Positions 1-8,397 of a stretch of DNA of 64,000 nucleotides are shown piece by piece. Below the pieces are notes generated by a model. That model had not been told where the DNA came from and did not search any database. It saw only the letters and a program-made list of their open reading frames with translations. Position numbers and translations under genes: made by a program. This stretch comes from Johnsonella ignava ATCC 51276 (GTDB lineage Bacteria; Bacillota; Clostridia; Lachnospirales; Lachnospiraceae). Positions within the stretch are counted from its first letter, which is position 1. The number at the start of each line of letters is the position of its first letter. The stretch covers positions 389,314-453,313 of the forward strand of contig NZ_JH378830.1 in the NCBI RefSeq assembly GCF_000235445.1, read 5' to 3'.

Positions 1-13
1 ACTAAAAAATATA

Positions 14-913
14 TTATAATTTATTACTTTCTATAAGTTCATTAAAATATTCAGGAAGAGGGGCATTAAATTCCATATACTGTCTAAAAGAAGGATGTTT
101 AAATCCTATTCGTGAAGCATGTAGTGTCTGTCCCTGAAGTTTTTTTACAGGATGCCCGTAAACAGTATCACCTAAAAGAGGATGACCTATTGAAGCCATA
201 TGTACTCTTATCTGGTGAGTTCTGCCGGTTTTAAGCTGGCATTCTATATAAGTATGATTTTTAAATCTTTTAAGCACTCTGTAATGAGTGATTGCTTCTT
301 TTCCGTCATCAACTACAGCCATTTTTTTTCTATCTATATTATGTCTTCCTATAGGCTTATCAATTATTCCTTCATCTTCATTTACTATGCCGCATACAAT
401 AGCTTTATAAAGCCTTTTTATACTATGTGCTCTAAGTTGTGCGGATATTGATACATATGCTGTATTGGTTTTACATATAAGCAAAAGTCCGGTAGTATCT
501 TTATCTATCCTATGTACTATCCCGGGTCTTAGAATGCTGTTCATGTCTGAAAGATTATTGCCGCAGTGATATAACAGCGCATTTACCAGTGTAGAGGTAT
601 AACGTCCTGCCGCCGGATGAACAACCATGTCTTTTGGCTTATTTACAACAAGCATATCTTCATCTTCATAATATATATCAAGCGGTATATCCTGAGCAAT
701 TATCTCTATTTCTTCCTCGTCAGGTACACTGAATGTTATAATGTCTCCTGTTTCAACTTTGTAGCTGCTTTTACTTGCTAAAGCATTTACAAGCAGACTT
801 CCATCTTTTATAAGTTTCTGTATATAGGATCTTGAAAATCCGAGTCCCAAAGAATTCACATAAGAGTCCAGCCGTTCTCCTGATAGCGTTGCTTCAATAT
901 TATAATGCTTCAA
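14..913 (-). CDS. rluD: RluD-family 23S rRNA pseudouridine synthase
   Basis: Isomerises uridines to pseudouridine in large-subunit rRNA in the cytoplasm. The protein has an N-terminal S4 RNA-binding region (roughly residues 5-65) followed by the RluA/RluD catalytic domain. The catalytic motif HRIDKDTTG, with the reactive Asp, lies near residues 134-142. The frame is open nine codons further upstream to a TTG at 940. I chose the TTG at 911-913 because an AAAGGA Shine-Dalgarno sits six bases before it and the protein then begins like family members (about 299 residues, normal length). It lies immediately downstream of lspA on the same strand, the usual lspA-rluD pairing in Firmicutes. Function is certain at family level; the exact target uridines are inferred. 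Confidence 0.93.
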   Translation of the reverse strand: MKHYNIEATLSGERLDSYVNSLGLGFSRSYIQKLIKDGSLLVNALASKSSYKVETGDIITFSVPDEEEIEIIAQDIPLDIYYEDEDMLVVNKPKDMVVHPAAGRYTSTLVNALLYHCGNNLSDMNSILRPGIVHRIDKDTTGLLLICKTNTAYVSISAQLRAHSIKRLYKAIVCGIVNEDEGIIDKPIGRHNIDRKKMAVVDDGKEAITHYRVLKRFKNHTYIECQLKTGRTHQIRVHMASIGHPLLGDTVYGHPVKKLQGQTLHASRIGFKHPSFRQYMEFNAPLPEYFNELIESNKL

Positions 914-957
914 AATAAATCCTTTATAATTGTAGTACAATTACTTAAATATTAATT

Positions 958-1563
958 TTATTTTTTACTTTTTTTATTTCTGTCCGGTTCGTAAAACGGT
1001 TCGATCCTTTCAGAAGCACTTTTAGTGTTAGCGTCTGAACCTTTCTTCGATGATATAAAAGCCATGTCATCCTCCTTATATATAAAAACAGCAAGTATAA
1101 AAAGGAAAAAAACAGAAACGGTTATATAAATATCAGCCATATTAAAAACAGGAAAATTAATAGGTTTAAAATATATAAAATCAACTACATAACCATTTAC
1201 AACACGGTCTATAAGATTACCTGACGCTCCTGAAAATATAAATAAAATGCATAAATAAAACGGAAAATATTTCTGTTCTGACGGCAGCTTATAAATAGTA
1301 TAAGATATCATACCCATAACTGCAGCAGTAATTACATAAAAAAATATCATTTGATTTTGCAATATCCCAAATGAAGCTCCCCGATTCTTAACATAAGTAA
1401 ATTCAATTATGTTAGGAATTAGCTTATACACATAACCTGACATAAGATATTTTGAGGCAAGTGCTTTTGTAAATATGTCCAGCCATACTGCAAGACTTGA
1501 TACCAATATAAAAAATGTATATTGTGAGGTTTTATTTTTCATTATAATCATAAATAGTTTCAA
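958..1563 (-). CDS. lspA: Lipoprotein signal peptidase (signal peptidase II)
   Basis: Membrane aspartyl protease that cleaves the signal peptide of prolipoproteins after lipid attachment to the +1 Cys. Four hydrophobic segments are visible. The two catalytic Asp motifs are present, GNLIDR and FNMADIYI. A charged tail of about 30 residues follows the last membrane segment. The start is uncertain: TTG at 1563, ATG at 1551 and ATG at 1542 are all in frame. An AAGGAG lies just upstream but is badly spaced for each. The 5' end overlaps the 3' end of aroB, so the two are translationally linked. Likely substrates in this window are the two predicted lipoproteins near 16.3-17.2 kb and 30.7-31.3 kb. 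Confidence 0.93.
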   Translation of the reverse strand: MKLFMIIMKNKTSQYTFFILVSSLAVWLDIFTKALASKYLMSGYVYKLIPNIIEFTYVKNRGASFGILQNQMIFFYVITAAVMGMISYTIYKLPSEQKYFPFYLCILFIFSGASGNLIDRVVNGYVVDFIYFKPINFPVFNMADIYITVSVFFLFILAVFIYKEDDMAFISSKKGSDANTKSASERIEPFYEPDRNKKSKK

Positions 1564-2716
1564 TGGCTCCTTTCATCTCATCATATGATATATCATGGCA
1601 TAAAAAAGGACTGCCTATATTTTTGAGTAGCACAAAACCTACCCTACCCTCAGAATTTTTTTTATCTTTTAGACAGCTGGTCAATATATCATTTATATCA
1701 ATTCCTTTAAATTTAATTGGAAGAAAAAAACTTTCCAAAATTCTTTTAAGCCTTGCAATATCCAAAAGATGCCGACTATGGCTGTTTTCATTTAGACGCA
1801 GGCTGTACAGATTGCTTAAATAAAGTGCTGATATACAGCCCAGACCTACACATTCACCATGTAAAAGTGCAGTTTCATCGGATGCTGTAATTACACTTTC
1901 TCTTTCAAGTGCATGACCTATAGTATGCCCTAAATTTAAAAATGCCCGGCAGCTCTTTTCATCAGGATCTTTTTCGACAATACTTTTTTTAATGGTGTTA
2001 CTTATATAAACCAGATTGAGCAATGTTTCAAAGTCTTTTTTTATTATATTATCTACATTATTTTCTATAAAATCATAATACCGGTTACTTTTTATAAGAG
2101 CATGTTTTATAACCTCTCCCATTCCTGATAAAAAATTGCGCCTGTCAAGTGTATTCAGTGTTTCTATATTGGTATACACAAGTGCAGGCATATGAAAAGC
2201 TCCTATAAGGTTTTTAAATGATAAAAAATCAACTCCCGTCTTCCCTCCTATTGAAGAATCAACCATTGAAAGCAAAGTCGTAGGAAGCTGTATAAAGCGT
2301 ATTCCACGCATATATGTCGCTGCAGCAAAGCCTGATATATCCCCTGTAACTCCGCCTCCAAGTGCAGCGATAAAATCACTTCTTTCAAAATTGTTGTAAA
2401 CAAGGGTTTTATAAATTTTTTCAACCGAAGCAAATATTTTATTTTTTTCTCCAGGCTGTATTATATGTGTATAAACCTTGCATGAAGCCCCGCTTAAGGA
2501 CTTCTTCACCTCATGTATATAAAAATTCTTTATATTTGCATCACATATTATGCAGACTTTTTTGCCTGCAAGTCCTATATCTGCAATTTTAGCTGAAAGC
2601 CCTGAAAAATTTCTGCTTATAACTATATCATATTCAGATATACTGCCTAAGGCTTTATTTATACTTATATGAAGTTGTGCAAATTTACAGTTTGAAATCT
2701 TATCTGAATTAAACAT
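1532..2716 (-). CDS. aroB: 3-dehydroquinate synthase
   Basis: Second step of the shikimate pathway: NAD- and metal-dependent conversion of DAHP to 3-dehydroquinate in the cytosol. Diagnostic motifs include GGGVTGDISGF, PTTLLSMVDSSIGGKTGVD, GMGEVIKHALI and the metal-ligand segment GHTIGHALE. The frame is open back to 2827, but those residues would overlap ylmH by over 100 bp. I place the start at the ATG at 2714-2716, which shares eight bases with the ylmH stop and gives about 394 residues, near the family's usual 350-370. Its position between ylmH and lspA is unusual, since no other shikimate gene is nearby. Enzyme identity is secure; the start is moderately secure. Confidence 0.9.
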   Translation of the reverse strand: MFNSDKISNCKFAQLHISINKALGSISEYDIVISRNFSGLSAKIADIGLAGKKVCIICDANIKNFYIHEVKKSLSGASCKVYTHIIQPGEKNKIFASVEKIYKTLVYNNFERSDFIAALGGGVTGDISGFAAATYMRGIRFIQLPTTLLSMVDSSIGGKTGVDFLSFKNLIGAFHMPALVYTNIETLNTLDRRNFLSGMGEVIKHALIKSNRYYDFIENNVDNIIKKDFETLLNLVYISNTIKKSIVEKDPDEKSCRAFLNLGHTIGHALERESVITASDETALLHGECVGLGCISALYLSNLYSLRLNENSHSRHLLDIARLKRILESFFLPIKFKGIDINDILTSCLKDKKNSEGRVGFVLLKNIGSPFLCHDISYDEMKGAIETIYDYNEK

Positions 2717-3494
2717 AACATTTAACTGAAACCATGAGTCTGCCTTTTTTTGTAACACTTTCCTCTCCGATGTATTTAAAACGTCCAAGTCCTCTGATTG
2801 AAACAATATCTTCAGATTTAAGCGCATATGAATGGGATATAATACATCTTGAGTTTACAAAAACTTTTTCAGCATCAACATACCTGACGGCATTACCCCT
2901 TGACAGATTAAAAACAGCGGAAATAAGTGCATCTATGCGTATAGATATAACATTAATCCGTTTAATGTACCCTGTATCGGAAATAGCTGTATCAAAGCAG
3001 TTTTCTATGCTTACAGCCACCTTTGTTTTTTTTACAGTTTCAAGGTTATCGGCAATTATACGGCTTATTCTTTTAAGAACCACAACATAAGCACTACCAC
3101 ATGACATCACAATATCTCCTGTCATACATCTGTCAATACCTAGATTCATAAGTGCTCCAAGGTAATCTCTGTGTGTAAGCCTGTCTGAAAATTTTTCATT
3201 TACAGGTTTTATATAAATGTAGTCAAAAATTTTCTGATTGATATCCGAAAGTTGCTCAAAATCATTTTCAAATTCAAAAACAACAGGAAAAAAGCAGACT
3301 ACCTTTCTTTCTGCCGCCTCATAACCCCCGATAAGTTTGTAATTAACTTTCGGCAAGTCTTTGATTGAGAAGAAAACAGCCTGCTCGTTAAGATTCAAAA
3401 AAGATGTGTGTGTAAATACATCTCTTTTTAGTGCCCTGTCTGCCAGTTCCTTAATTCTTCTTGATAAAAAAATGGCATCTTTATCAATAACCAT
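2709..3494 (-). CDS. ylmH: YlmH-type S4-domain RNA-binding protein
   Basis: Member of the YlmH family, encoded beside division genes in Firmicutes. The C-terminal S4 RNA-binding fold (about residues 185-255) contains the stretch NAVRYVDAEKVFVNSRCI followed by SEDIVSIRGLGRFKY. The N-terminal two thirds is the family-specific domain with the conserved LGALMNLGIDR and MTGDIVM segments. At 261 residues it has normal length. It is followed by sepF upstream (10 bp gap) and overlaps aroB by eight bases downstream, so it belongs to one operon. Published work on homologues links it to ribosome-associated RNA binding; any role in division here is inferred from context. Confidence 0.88.
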   Translation of the reverse strand: MVIDKDAIFLSRRIKELADRALKRDVFTHTSFLNLNEQAVFFSIKDLPKVNYKLIGGYEAAERKVVCFFPVVFEFENDFEQLSDINQKIFDYIYIKPVNEKFSDRLTHRDYLGALMNLGIDRCMTGDIVMSCGSAYVVVLKRISRIIADNLETVKKTKVAVSIENCFDTAISDTGYIKRINVISIRIDALISAVFNLSRGNAVRYVDAEKVFVNSRCIISHSYALKSEDIVSIRGLGRFKYIGEESVTKKGRLMVSVKCYV

Positions 3495-3503
3495 AAATAT
3501 CCC

Positions 3504-4103
3504 CTACATAGTTCTGCCTGCAAACATAGACATAGGATCAGAGGAAGAAACATCGTCATATTTTCCTGACATAGATACTACTTCAGGTGCAACTATAAAA
3601 ATATTGCCGGTTATCCTCTTTAATTTACCATTTGAATAATAAGCTACTCCTGAAGCAAAGTCAATTATCCTTTGTGCCAGCTCATTATTTATGCCATCCA
3701 TATTGAGAATTACAACTTTTTGTTCTTTTATACAGTCTGAAATAAACCTAGAATCATTGAAAGTTGTTGGTTTCACATGAGAAAGTTCCATATTTGCAGG
3801 CTGTCCTTTTACAGGGGAAACCGGAGTTATGTTGCTATTGCCTCTGGAAAAAGAAGACCTGTTTATCCTGCCTATATTCCTTTCTGCACGATCAACACCG
3901 CTGCGGCTTTGTTCATCATGTCTTGGTGTGGTATTGTAATGCATAGCCCTTGAATAAGGAGGCTGATTTTCAGATTCGTCTAAAACATCATCTGCCTCAT
4001 ATTCACTGCCTTCATACAACTCATCTTCATCGTTCTCAATGTCTTCATCAACGGCTGAACGATTTATTTTGAAGAACCCCACAAAATTGTTTAATATACT
4101 CAT
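3504..4103 (-). CDS. sepF: Cell division protein SepF
   Basis: Membrane-anchoring partner of FtsZ at the division ring in Gram-positive bacteria. The N-terminus carries a short amphipathic stretch suited to membrane binding (residues 1-12). A long acidic and low-complexity linker follows (about residues 15-105). The C-terminal SepF domain (DUF552) begins at KVVILNMDGINNELAQRIIDFA and includes the GNIFIVAP strand. Length (199) is slightly above the usual 150-190 because of the linker. It sits between the yggS-type gene and ylmH, the classical order. Identification is firm from the C-terminal domain. Confidence 0.92.
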   Translation of the reverse strand: MSILNNFVGFFKINRSAVDEDIENDEDELYEGSEYEADDVLDESENQPPYSRAMHYNTTPRHDEQSRSGVDRAERNIGRINRSSFSRGNSNITPVSPVKGQPANMELSHVKPTTFNDSRFISDCIKEQKVVILNMDGINNELAQRIIDFASGVAYYSNGKLKRITGNIFIVAPEVVSMSGKYDDVSSSDPMSMFAGRTM

Positions 4104-4115
4104 TAAAAACTCTCC

Positions 4116-4796
4116 CTATCTTGCCCCGAATAATCCAGTGCCTATTCTTATAAAATTTGCACCCTCTTCAACAGCAATACTATAATCTCCTGTCATACCC
4201 ATAGACAAAAAATTCATGCTAATATTATCAAGTTTTTTATTCATAATGTCAACAGACAAATTTCTTAATTTATTAAAAATTTCTCTGTTATCTTCGGGAT
4301 TATGCACAAAGGGTGCCACTGTCATAAGCCCTTTTATTCTTAAAAATCTATAAAGGGAGAACCTATCAAGAAGCTCGGCTATCTCAGATGGTGAAAAGCC
4401 GAATTTGCTCTCCTCCCCCGCCACATTAACTTCTAAAAGTCCGTCAACAGTTATACCCGCCTTTCTTGCCTCAATATCTATCGTATCTGCGAGTCTTAGG
4501 CTGTCAACTGAATGTATAAGTTTTACCGCCTTAATTACTGACCTGACTTTATTGGTTTGAAGATGCCCTATCATATGCCAACAAATATCATCCGGAAGCT
4601 GTTCTTTTTTAGTAAGGAGCTCCTTTACCTTGTTTTCACCAAAATCCCGGATTCCAAGTTCATAAGCCTCATTTATCATATCTACAGGCTTAGTCTTGCT
4701 GACTGCAATAAGCTTTACATCTTCTTTTTTTCTGCCGCTTTTTTCACAGGCTTTTTCTATATTTTCATTTATAGTCTTAAGGTTATTGCTGATCAT
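4116..4796 (-). CDS. YggS/PLPBP-type pyridoxal-phosphate homeostasis protein
   Basis: Single-domain alanine-racemase-fold PLP carrier that keeps vitamin B6 and amino acid pools balanced; no racemase activity is expected because the C-terminal domain is absent. The PLP lysine lies in VKLIAVSKTKP (about residue 34). The conserved FGENKVKEL, HMIGHLQTNK, SVDSLRLA and GMTGDYSIAVEEGANFIRIGTGLFG segments are all present. Length 226 is typical. A GGAGG Shine-Dalgarno six bases before the ATG fixes the start. It lies directly upstream of sepF, as in many Firmicutes (ylmE position). Confidence 0.93.
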   Translation of the reverse strand: MISNNLKTINENIEKACEKSGRKKEDVKLIAVSKTKPVDMINEAYELGIRDFGENKVKELLTKKEQLPDDICWHMIGHLQTNKVRSVIKAVKLIHSVDSLRLADTIDIEARKAGITVDGLLEVNVAGEESKFGFSPSEIAELLDRFSLYRFLRIKGLMTVAPFVHNPEDNREIFNKLRNLSVDIMNKKLDNISMNFLSMGMTGDYSIAVEEGANFIRIGTGLFGAR

Positions 4797-4844
4797 TTAA
4801 ATCCTCCGTACCTTTTCTCCTTCCTTACAGTCAATCAATGTTTT

Positions 4845-6272
4845 TTAATATATAAAATCCCCTTCGCTGTATTTTGAAGTATCAATTAATATATGATCAT
4901 ACACTGAAAGACCATACTCAGTATTTTTCTTTATAATTAAATATTCATCATTTGAAGCAATGATTTCAATATGTTTAAATACTGCAAAACCTTTATTTAT
5001 GTAGTAAACGCCTTTAAGCGGTGCTGTTTCTCCTATCTGAAATTTCTCTCCTGCTGTACTTTCAGGCATTACAATATTATCTCCTGATTTTAGGAAATCA
5101 CCGGAATTTTGCTGTAATGCACCTCCTTCTGAAGAAAGAGCTTCAATATATACAAAATCATCATCAGAATAGTAAATTACAGCAGGCACAAAAACAATTG
5201 AAGCACCGTTTTCATCATAAACTTCTTTATTAAATCCTGTTTTTACACTATTTCCTCCCTTGGTAGTGTAGGACTTCGGGATTTTATAAAACTGCTTTTC
5301 AACAACTGAGCTTAGCGGGATTTTTAATCCGGTCTCATTGTCTGACTTAATACGGAAATTAACAAATCTTTCATTTTCATATTGAATCATAAATTTATTA
5401 AATGCAATTTTTCCATATGAAGCACCATCACTTCCTGTCAATTCAGAATAGCTTCCGGAAAATTCAAAATCACTGCCTTGAAATTCAACATTTAAAACAT
5501 TTTTTCCTTCAAACCTTTTTTTATCCTCATCAGTAAGCTTAAAATAAACATACCAATTTTCAGAGTTTATAATCTTATATATCGGAGTCCCTGCCGCCAC
5601 AAGCTCACCGGATTTAATAATTTTAGGCTGGTACTGTGCTTTATTAAAATCTTCAGAAGTAAGACTATCTTCGCCCCTACCCTCATAAGAATCAACTATA
5701 AATGATATAACGCCTGTGGAGGGTGCTTTTTCAACTACATATGTTGTATTTCCCGACTGTGCCATCTCACTGAATGAATTAAGTGTATCCGTACTTGTAA
5801 ACTCGGATATATTTGCTGAAATCGAAGCTTTTGCATCATATACCATAGAAAAATCCAAGTCATTATATGAAAGCGAAAACTCTGACAGTTCTCGTTTAAT
5901 TGATTTTAAATTGCTTTCGCTCAAAGTAAAACTTGATGCTGCATCCTCTTCAAGATATTGTTTTACATTATTTGAACTGTCAAGAGAATATATATTAGAT
6001 CCATTAGGGACCCTTCTTCCCTCTCTTATAAAATAATTTATATATCCGGATTCAGGTGCGGACTGAACTTCTTCACTTCTCAATATAAGCCCTGTATATT
6101 CTGTGTCATCTACTATAGCTCCTTCAGTTACTTCATAAAAATAAACAGCTTTATGGCTTAAGTATGAATAAACGAAGAAACACATATATATAAACATAAT
6201 AACAAAAATCAGCACGCCTACGTTTATCCTTATAGGCTTTCTATACTTGATTACTTTATTTTGTCCTGCCAC
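4845..6272 (-). CDS. HlyD-like membrane-anchored adaptor protein in the division cluster
   Basis: A 475-residue protein with one membrane anchor near the N-terminus (about residues 15-38) and a large extracytoplasmic part. It resembles HlyD/RND periplasmic-adaptor proteins in layout: a lipoyl-like segment near residues 60-100 and a second near residues 210-250, with beta-rich repeats to the end. No transporter or ATPase partner is encoded beside it. The start is GTG at 6272, with AAGGG seven bases upstream. Position upstream of yggS/sepF suggests a role at the envelope or septum, but this is only inference from neighbourhood. I cannot assign a substrate. Confidence 0.7.
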   Translation of the reverse strand: MAGQNKVIKYRKPIRINVGVLIFVIMFIYMCFFVYSYLSHKAVYFYEVTEGAIVDDTEYTGLILRSEEVQSAPESGYINYFIREGRRVPNGSNIYSLDSSNNVKQYLEEDAASSFTLSESNLKSIKRELSEFSLSYNDLDFSMVYDAKASISANISEFTSTDTLNSFSEMAQSGNTTYVVEKAPSTGVISFIVDSYEGRGEDSLTSEDFNKAQYQPKIIKSGELVAAGTPIYKIINSENWYVYFKLTDEDKKRFEGKNVLNVEFQGSDFEFSGSYSELTGSDGASYGKIAFNKFMIQYENERFVNFRIKSDNETGLKIPLSSVVEKQFYKIPKSYTTKGGNSVKTGFNKEVYDENGASIVFVPAVIYYSDDDFVYIEALSSEGGALQQNSGDFLKSGDNIVMPESTAGEKFQIGETAPLKGVYYINKGFAVFKHIEIIASNDEYLIIKKNTEYGLSVYDHILIDTSKYSEGDFIY

Positions 6273-6295
6273 AGTTAAACCCTTTTCAAATAAAT

Positions 6296-6325
6296 GTTAG
6301 ACAGCTCATGCAAGAGCTGTCTAAC
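6296..6325 (-). terminator. 12-bp perfect hairpin between the P-loop gene and the HlyD-like gene
   Basis: Arms at 6296-6307 and 6314-6325 are perfectly complementary around a six-base loop. It begins 19 bp after the P-loop gene stop on the minus strand. The following minus-strand bases are only moderately T-rich, so it may be a weak terminator or an RNA-processing stem that separates the two expression units. Confidence 0.6.
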
Positions 6326-6343
6326 AGCAAATACAAAAATCTC

Positions 6344-6763
6344 TTACAGGGCGATAATAACATTTTTTTTGACACTTTCAGGCAGTTCCTCTTTATCTGC
6401 TGAAACGCTTAGTATAAAATGAATCTTGTATTTTTCACTGATTTTTTCAAGAATATCAATTGTTGAGGTCATATCTTCACCCTCAAGTGCCGCAACCTTA
6501 AGAAAACTGTCTAAAAAAAGACTTTCAAGATCTCTATCCTGTGAAATAATTCCTGAAATAAAACCAATGAAGCCCTCCGGCGAATCTATAGGATAATCGC
6601 TTACATTAATAAGCCTTATTTTATTGTTAAGCTCATACATATGCTTTGAACTTTTATCAAGATAAACAACAGAACCATCTGCATTTTTAATCGCTTCATT
6701 TGCCTTATCCAGAAGAAATTTGGTTTTCCCTTTTCCCTTTCTGCCTGCAATTATCTGAACCAT
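6344..6763 (-). CDS. Small P-loop ATPase-like protein of unknown function
   Basis: A 139-residue protein with a Walker A motif GRKGKGKTK at residues 7-15 and a possible Walker B strand ending in LESLFLDSFL (about residue 80). It resembles the small twitching-motility/RecA-like P-loop proteins annotated as hypothetical in clostridia. No C-terminal effector domain is present. A strong AAGGAGG eight bases before the ATG fixes the start. It is separated from the HlyD-like gene by a perfect hairpin and lies downstream of the carboxypeptidase gene. No specific function can be assigned. Confidence 0.75.
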   Translation of the reverse strand: MVQIIAGRKGKGKTKFLLDKANEAIKNADGSVVYLDKSSKHMYELNNKIRLINVSDYPIDSPEGFIGFISGIISQDRDLESLFLDSFLKVAALEGEDMTSTIDILEKISEKYKIHFILSVSADKEELPESVKKNVIIAL

Positions 6764-6827
6764 GTATTTGACCTCCTTGAAGTGAATTATAGTTGTATTA
6801 TAAGGTGTTTTTACTAAAACTTCAATA

Positions 6828-7910
6828 CTAATTGGCTATTTTGTTAAGCAGCCTGCTCATATTTTTGTATAACGAGTCGGCAGTATTTACATCTGCTTTC
6901 AGCACCACAGCTATGTACTCACTGCCGTCGGTATATGAGCTACCTACTATAAGGCATTTGCCGGCAGCTGCCGTGGTACCGGTTTTTCCTGCAAAAATTG
7001 ATATCCCCGGGTTAAGCTTAACTGCCTGTGTCATTTCGGCATCAAGCTCTGATGCATCCTTTAAATAAACATTGCTGTTTTTCCATAAAGCGGATACGGT
7101 ATTTCCGGTTTTATCCAGATACTGCCCTTTGTATTCCTTACTTCCTGCAACAGTCCTAAATTCAGGATATTTTATAGCCTCATTAAAAATCAAATATAGA
7201 TCATATGCAGTAGTATAATGCTCATCATCACTTAAACCGTGCGGATTCGTAAAATGCGTATCAACAGCAAGCAGTGCCTGAGCTTCCTGGTTCATCATTT
7301 CAACAAAATGCTCCTGCGTCCCTCCGACATGTACCGCTATTGCCTTTGCGGCATCGTTTCCTGAGGGCAGCAACATACCGTACAAAAGCTGTTCAAGTGT
7401 AAGTCTGTCTCCGGGATTAAGACCTGCCATACTGGTCCCTTTTTCATTGACATATACTTCCTCACCTACAACAACCTCATCACTTAAATTACCATATTTA
7501 AGTGCAACAAGTGCAGTCATTATTTTAGTTATGCTGGCAGGCTGCATTTTTTTAAAAGCGTTTTTTGAAAACAAACTTCTTTCACCGCCAACCCGGCATA
7601 TAAGCCCGGCTCCCGGCGGAAAATTCTGTGCCTCTGAGCTGTCTGCATCAACAACTGCGAGATTTCTTGCAAATGCCGGACAGTATAATTGATTGTCATC
7701 AGTACTATAAAAATGTGTAAATCTGTTTTTTAGCACATAATCAGCCTTAGGCACTGAAGTAAAGTACATAAATACAACTGCCGATAAGCTTGCTGCTATA
7801 ACTGTACCGGTCAGAAAAAGCAGCAGAATAAGCTTTTTGTATTTACGCTGTTTTTTTACCTTTAAAAATTTTTTTATATTATCCTTTTCTATATACATTT
7901 CTGAATTCAA
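6828..7910 (-). CDS. D-alanyl-D-alanine carboxypeptidase (serine-type, DacF-like)
   Basis: Penicillin-binding protein that trims the terminal D-Ala from peptidoglycan stem peptides outside the membrane. One N-terminal membrane anchor spans about residues 27-50. Active-site motifs are SITK (residues 126-129), SGN (183-185) and KTG (309-311). The usual C-terminal beta-sheet domain of PBP5 types is missing, giving 360 residues. The start is either TTG at 7910 or ATG at 7898; both overlap the mgsA 3' end, so the two genes are probably co-translated. The GAGGGG upstream is closer to the TTG than ideal. Family assignment is firm; the sporulation-specific role implied by the name DacF is not shown. 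Confidence 0.9.
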   Translation of the reverse strand: MNSEMYIEKDNIKKFLKVKKQRKYKKLILLLFLTGTVIAASLSAVVFMYFTSVPKADYVLKNRFTHFYSTDDNQLYCPAFARNLAVVDADSSEAQNFPPGAGLICRVGGERSLFSKNAFKKMQPASITKIMTALVALKYGNLSDEVVVGEEVYVNEKGTSMAGLNPGDRLTLEQLLYGMLLPSGNDAAKAIAVHVGGTQEHFVEMMNQEAQALLAVDTHFTNPHGLSDDEHYTTAYDLYLIFNEAIKYPEFRTVAGSKEYKGQYLDKTGNTVSALWKNSNVYLKDASELDAEMTQAVKLNPGISIFAGKTGTTAAAGKCLIVGSSYTDGSEYIAVVLKADVNTADSLYKNMSRLLNKIAN

Positions 7911-8280
7911 AATCCCCTCTTTCCATTGCCTTTATAAGTAATTCAGCCGTTGCAAGATTTGTGGCAAGCGGGATGTTGTGCGTATCACACAGCCTTACAA
8001 TATTGTTTACATCAGGTTCATGTGTTTTAGGGGTAAATGGGTCTCGCAAAAAAATCACAAGATCAATATTATCATGTTCAATTTGTGCACCTATCTGCTG
8101 TTCCCCTCCCAGATGCCCTGCCAAATACCTGTGTATGTTCAGGTTTGTAACCTCTTCAACCAGCCTGCCGGTAGTTCCGGTTGCATATAACTTATGCTTT
8201 GAGAGTATTCCTCTATATGCTATACAGAAATTTTGCATGAGTTTTTTCTTAGCATCATGAGCTATTAAACCGATATTCAT
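7879..8280 (-). CDS. mgsA: Methylglyoxal synthase
   Basis: Converts dihydroxyacetone phosphate to methylglyoxal and phosphate, a glycolytic bypass used under phosphate limitation. Length 133 is standard. Conserved segments include LIAHDAKK, the phosphate-binding TGTTGRL, GHLGGEQQIGAQI, and VIFLRDPF with its catalytic Asp, plus the terminal DTHNIPLATNLATAE. Start fixed by AGGAGG upstream of the ATG. It lies downstream of rodA, the usual clostridial neighbour, and overlaps the carboxypeptidase gene. Confidence 0.95.
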   Translation of the reverse strand: MNIGLIAHDAKKKLMQNFCIAYRGILSKHKLYATGTTGRLVEEVTNLNIHRYLAGHLGGEQQIGAQIEHDNIDLVIFLRDPFTPKTHEPDVNNIVRLCDTHNIPLATNLATAELLIKAMERGDFEFRNVYRKG

Positions 8281-8317
8281 AATATTGCGCCTCCTAAATT
8301 TTTGATTTTTATATTAT

Positions 8318-8397
8318 GGAAAGCACTTATTAAATGTTTTCCATGCGAAAACCGCAGGCACTTTGTGCCGTTTACATGCGATTTCAGGCATATCCAT
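8318..8397 (-). repeat. Dispersed two-stem intergenic repeat, copy A (after rodA)
   Basis: This ~80-bp element starts at the rodA stop codon on the minus strand and is clearly related to the sequence at 51690-51768. Stem 1 occupies 8318-8342 (two 12-base arms around one base, with one G-T pair and a mismatch). Stem 2 has arms at 8349-8356 and 8377-8384, enclosing a further small hairpin, GGCAC-TTT-GTGCC, at 8357-8369. The two copies share conserved blocks such as CACTTATTAA, TGCGAAAA and GATTT. Stem 2 shows a compensatory A-T to G-C change between copies, which argues for a selected structure. Confidence 0.75.

Noticed and set aside
7879..7910. The dacF/mgsA overlap as a sequencing frameshift
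   Set aside because: Both proteins are complete at their ends and such overlaps recur throughout the window, so coupling is the simpler explanation.
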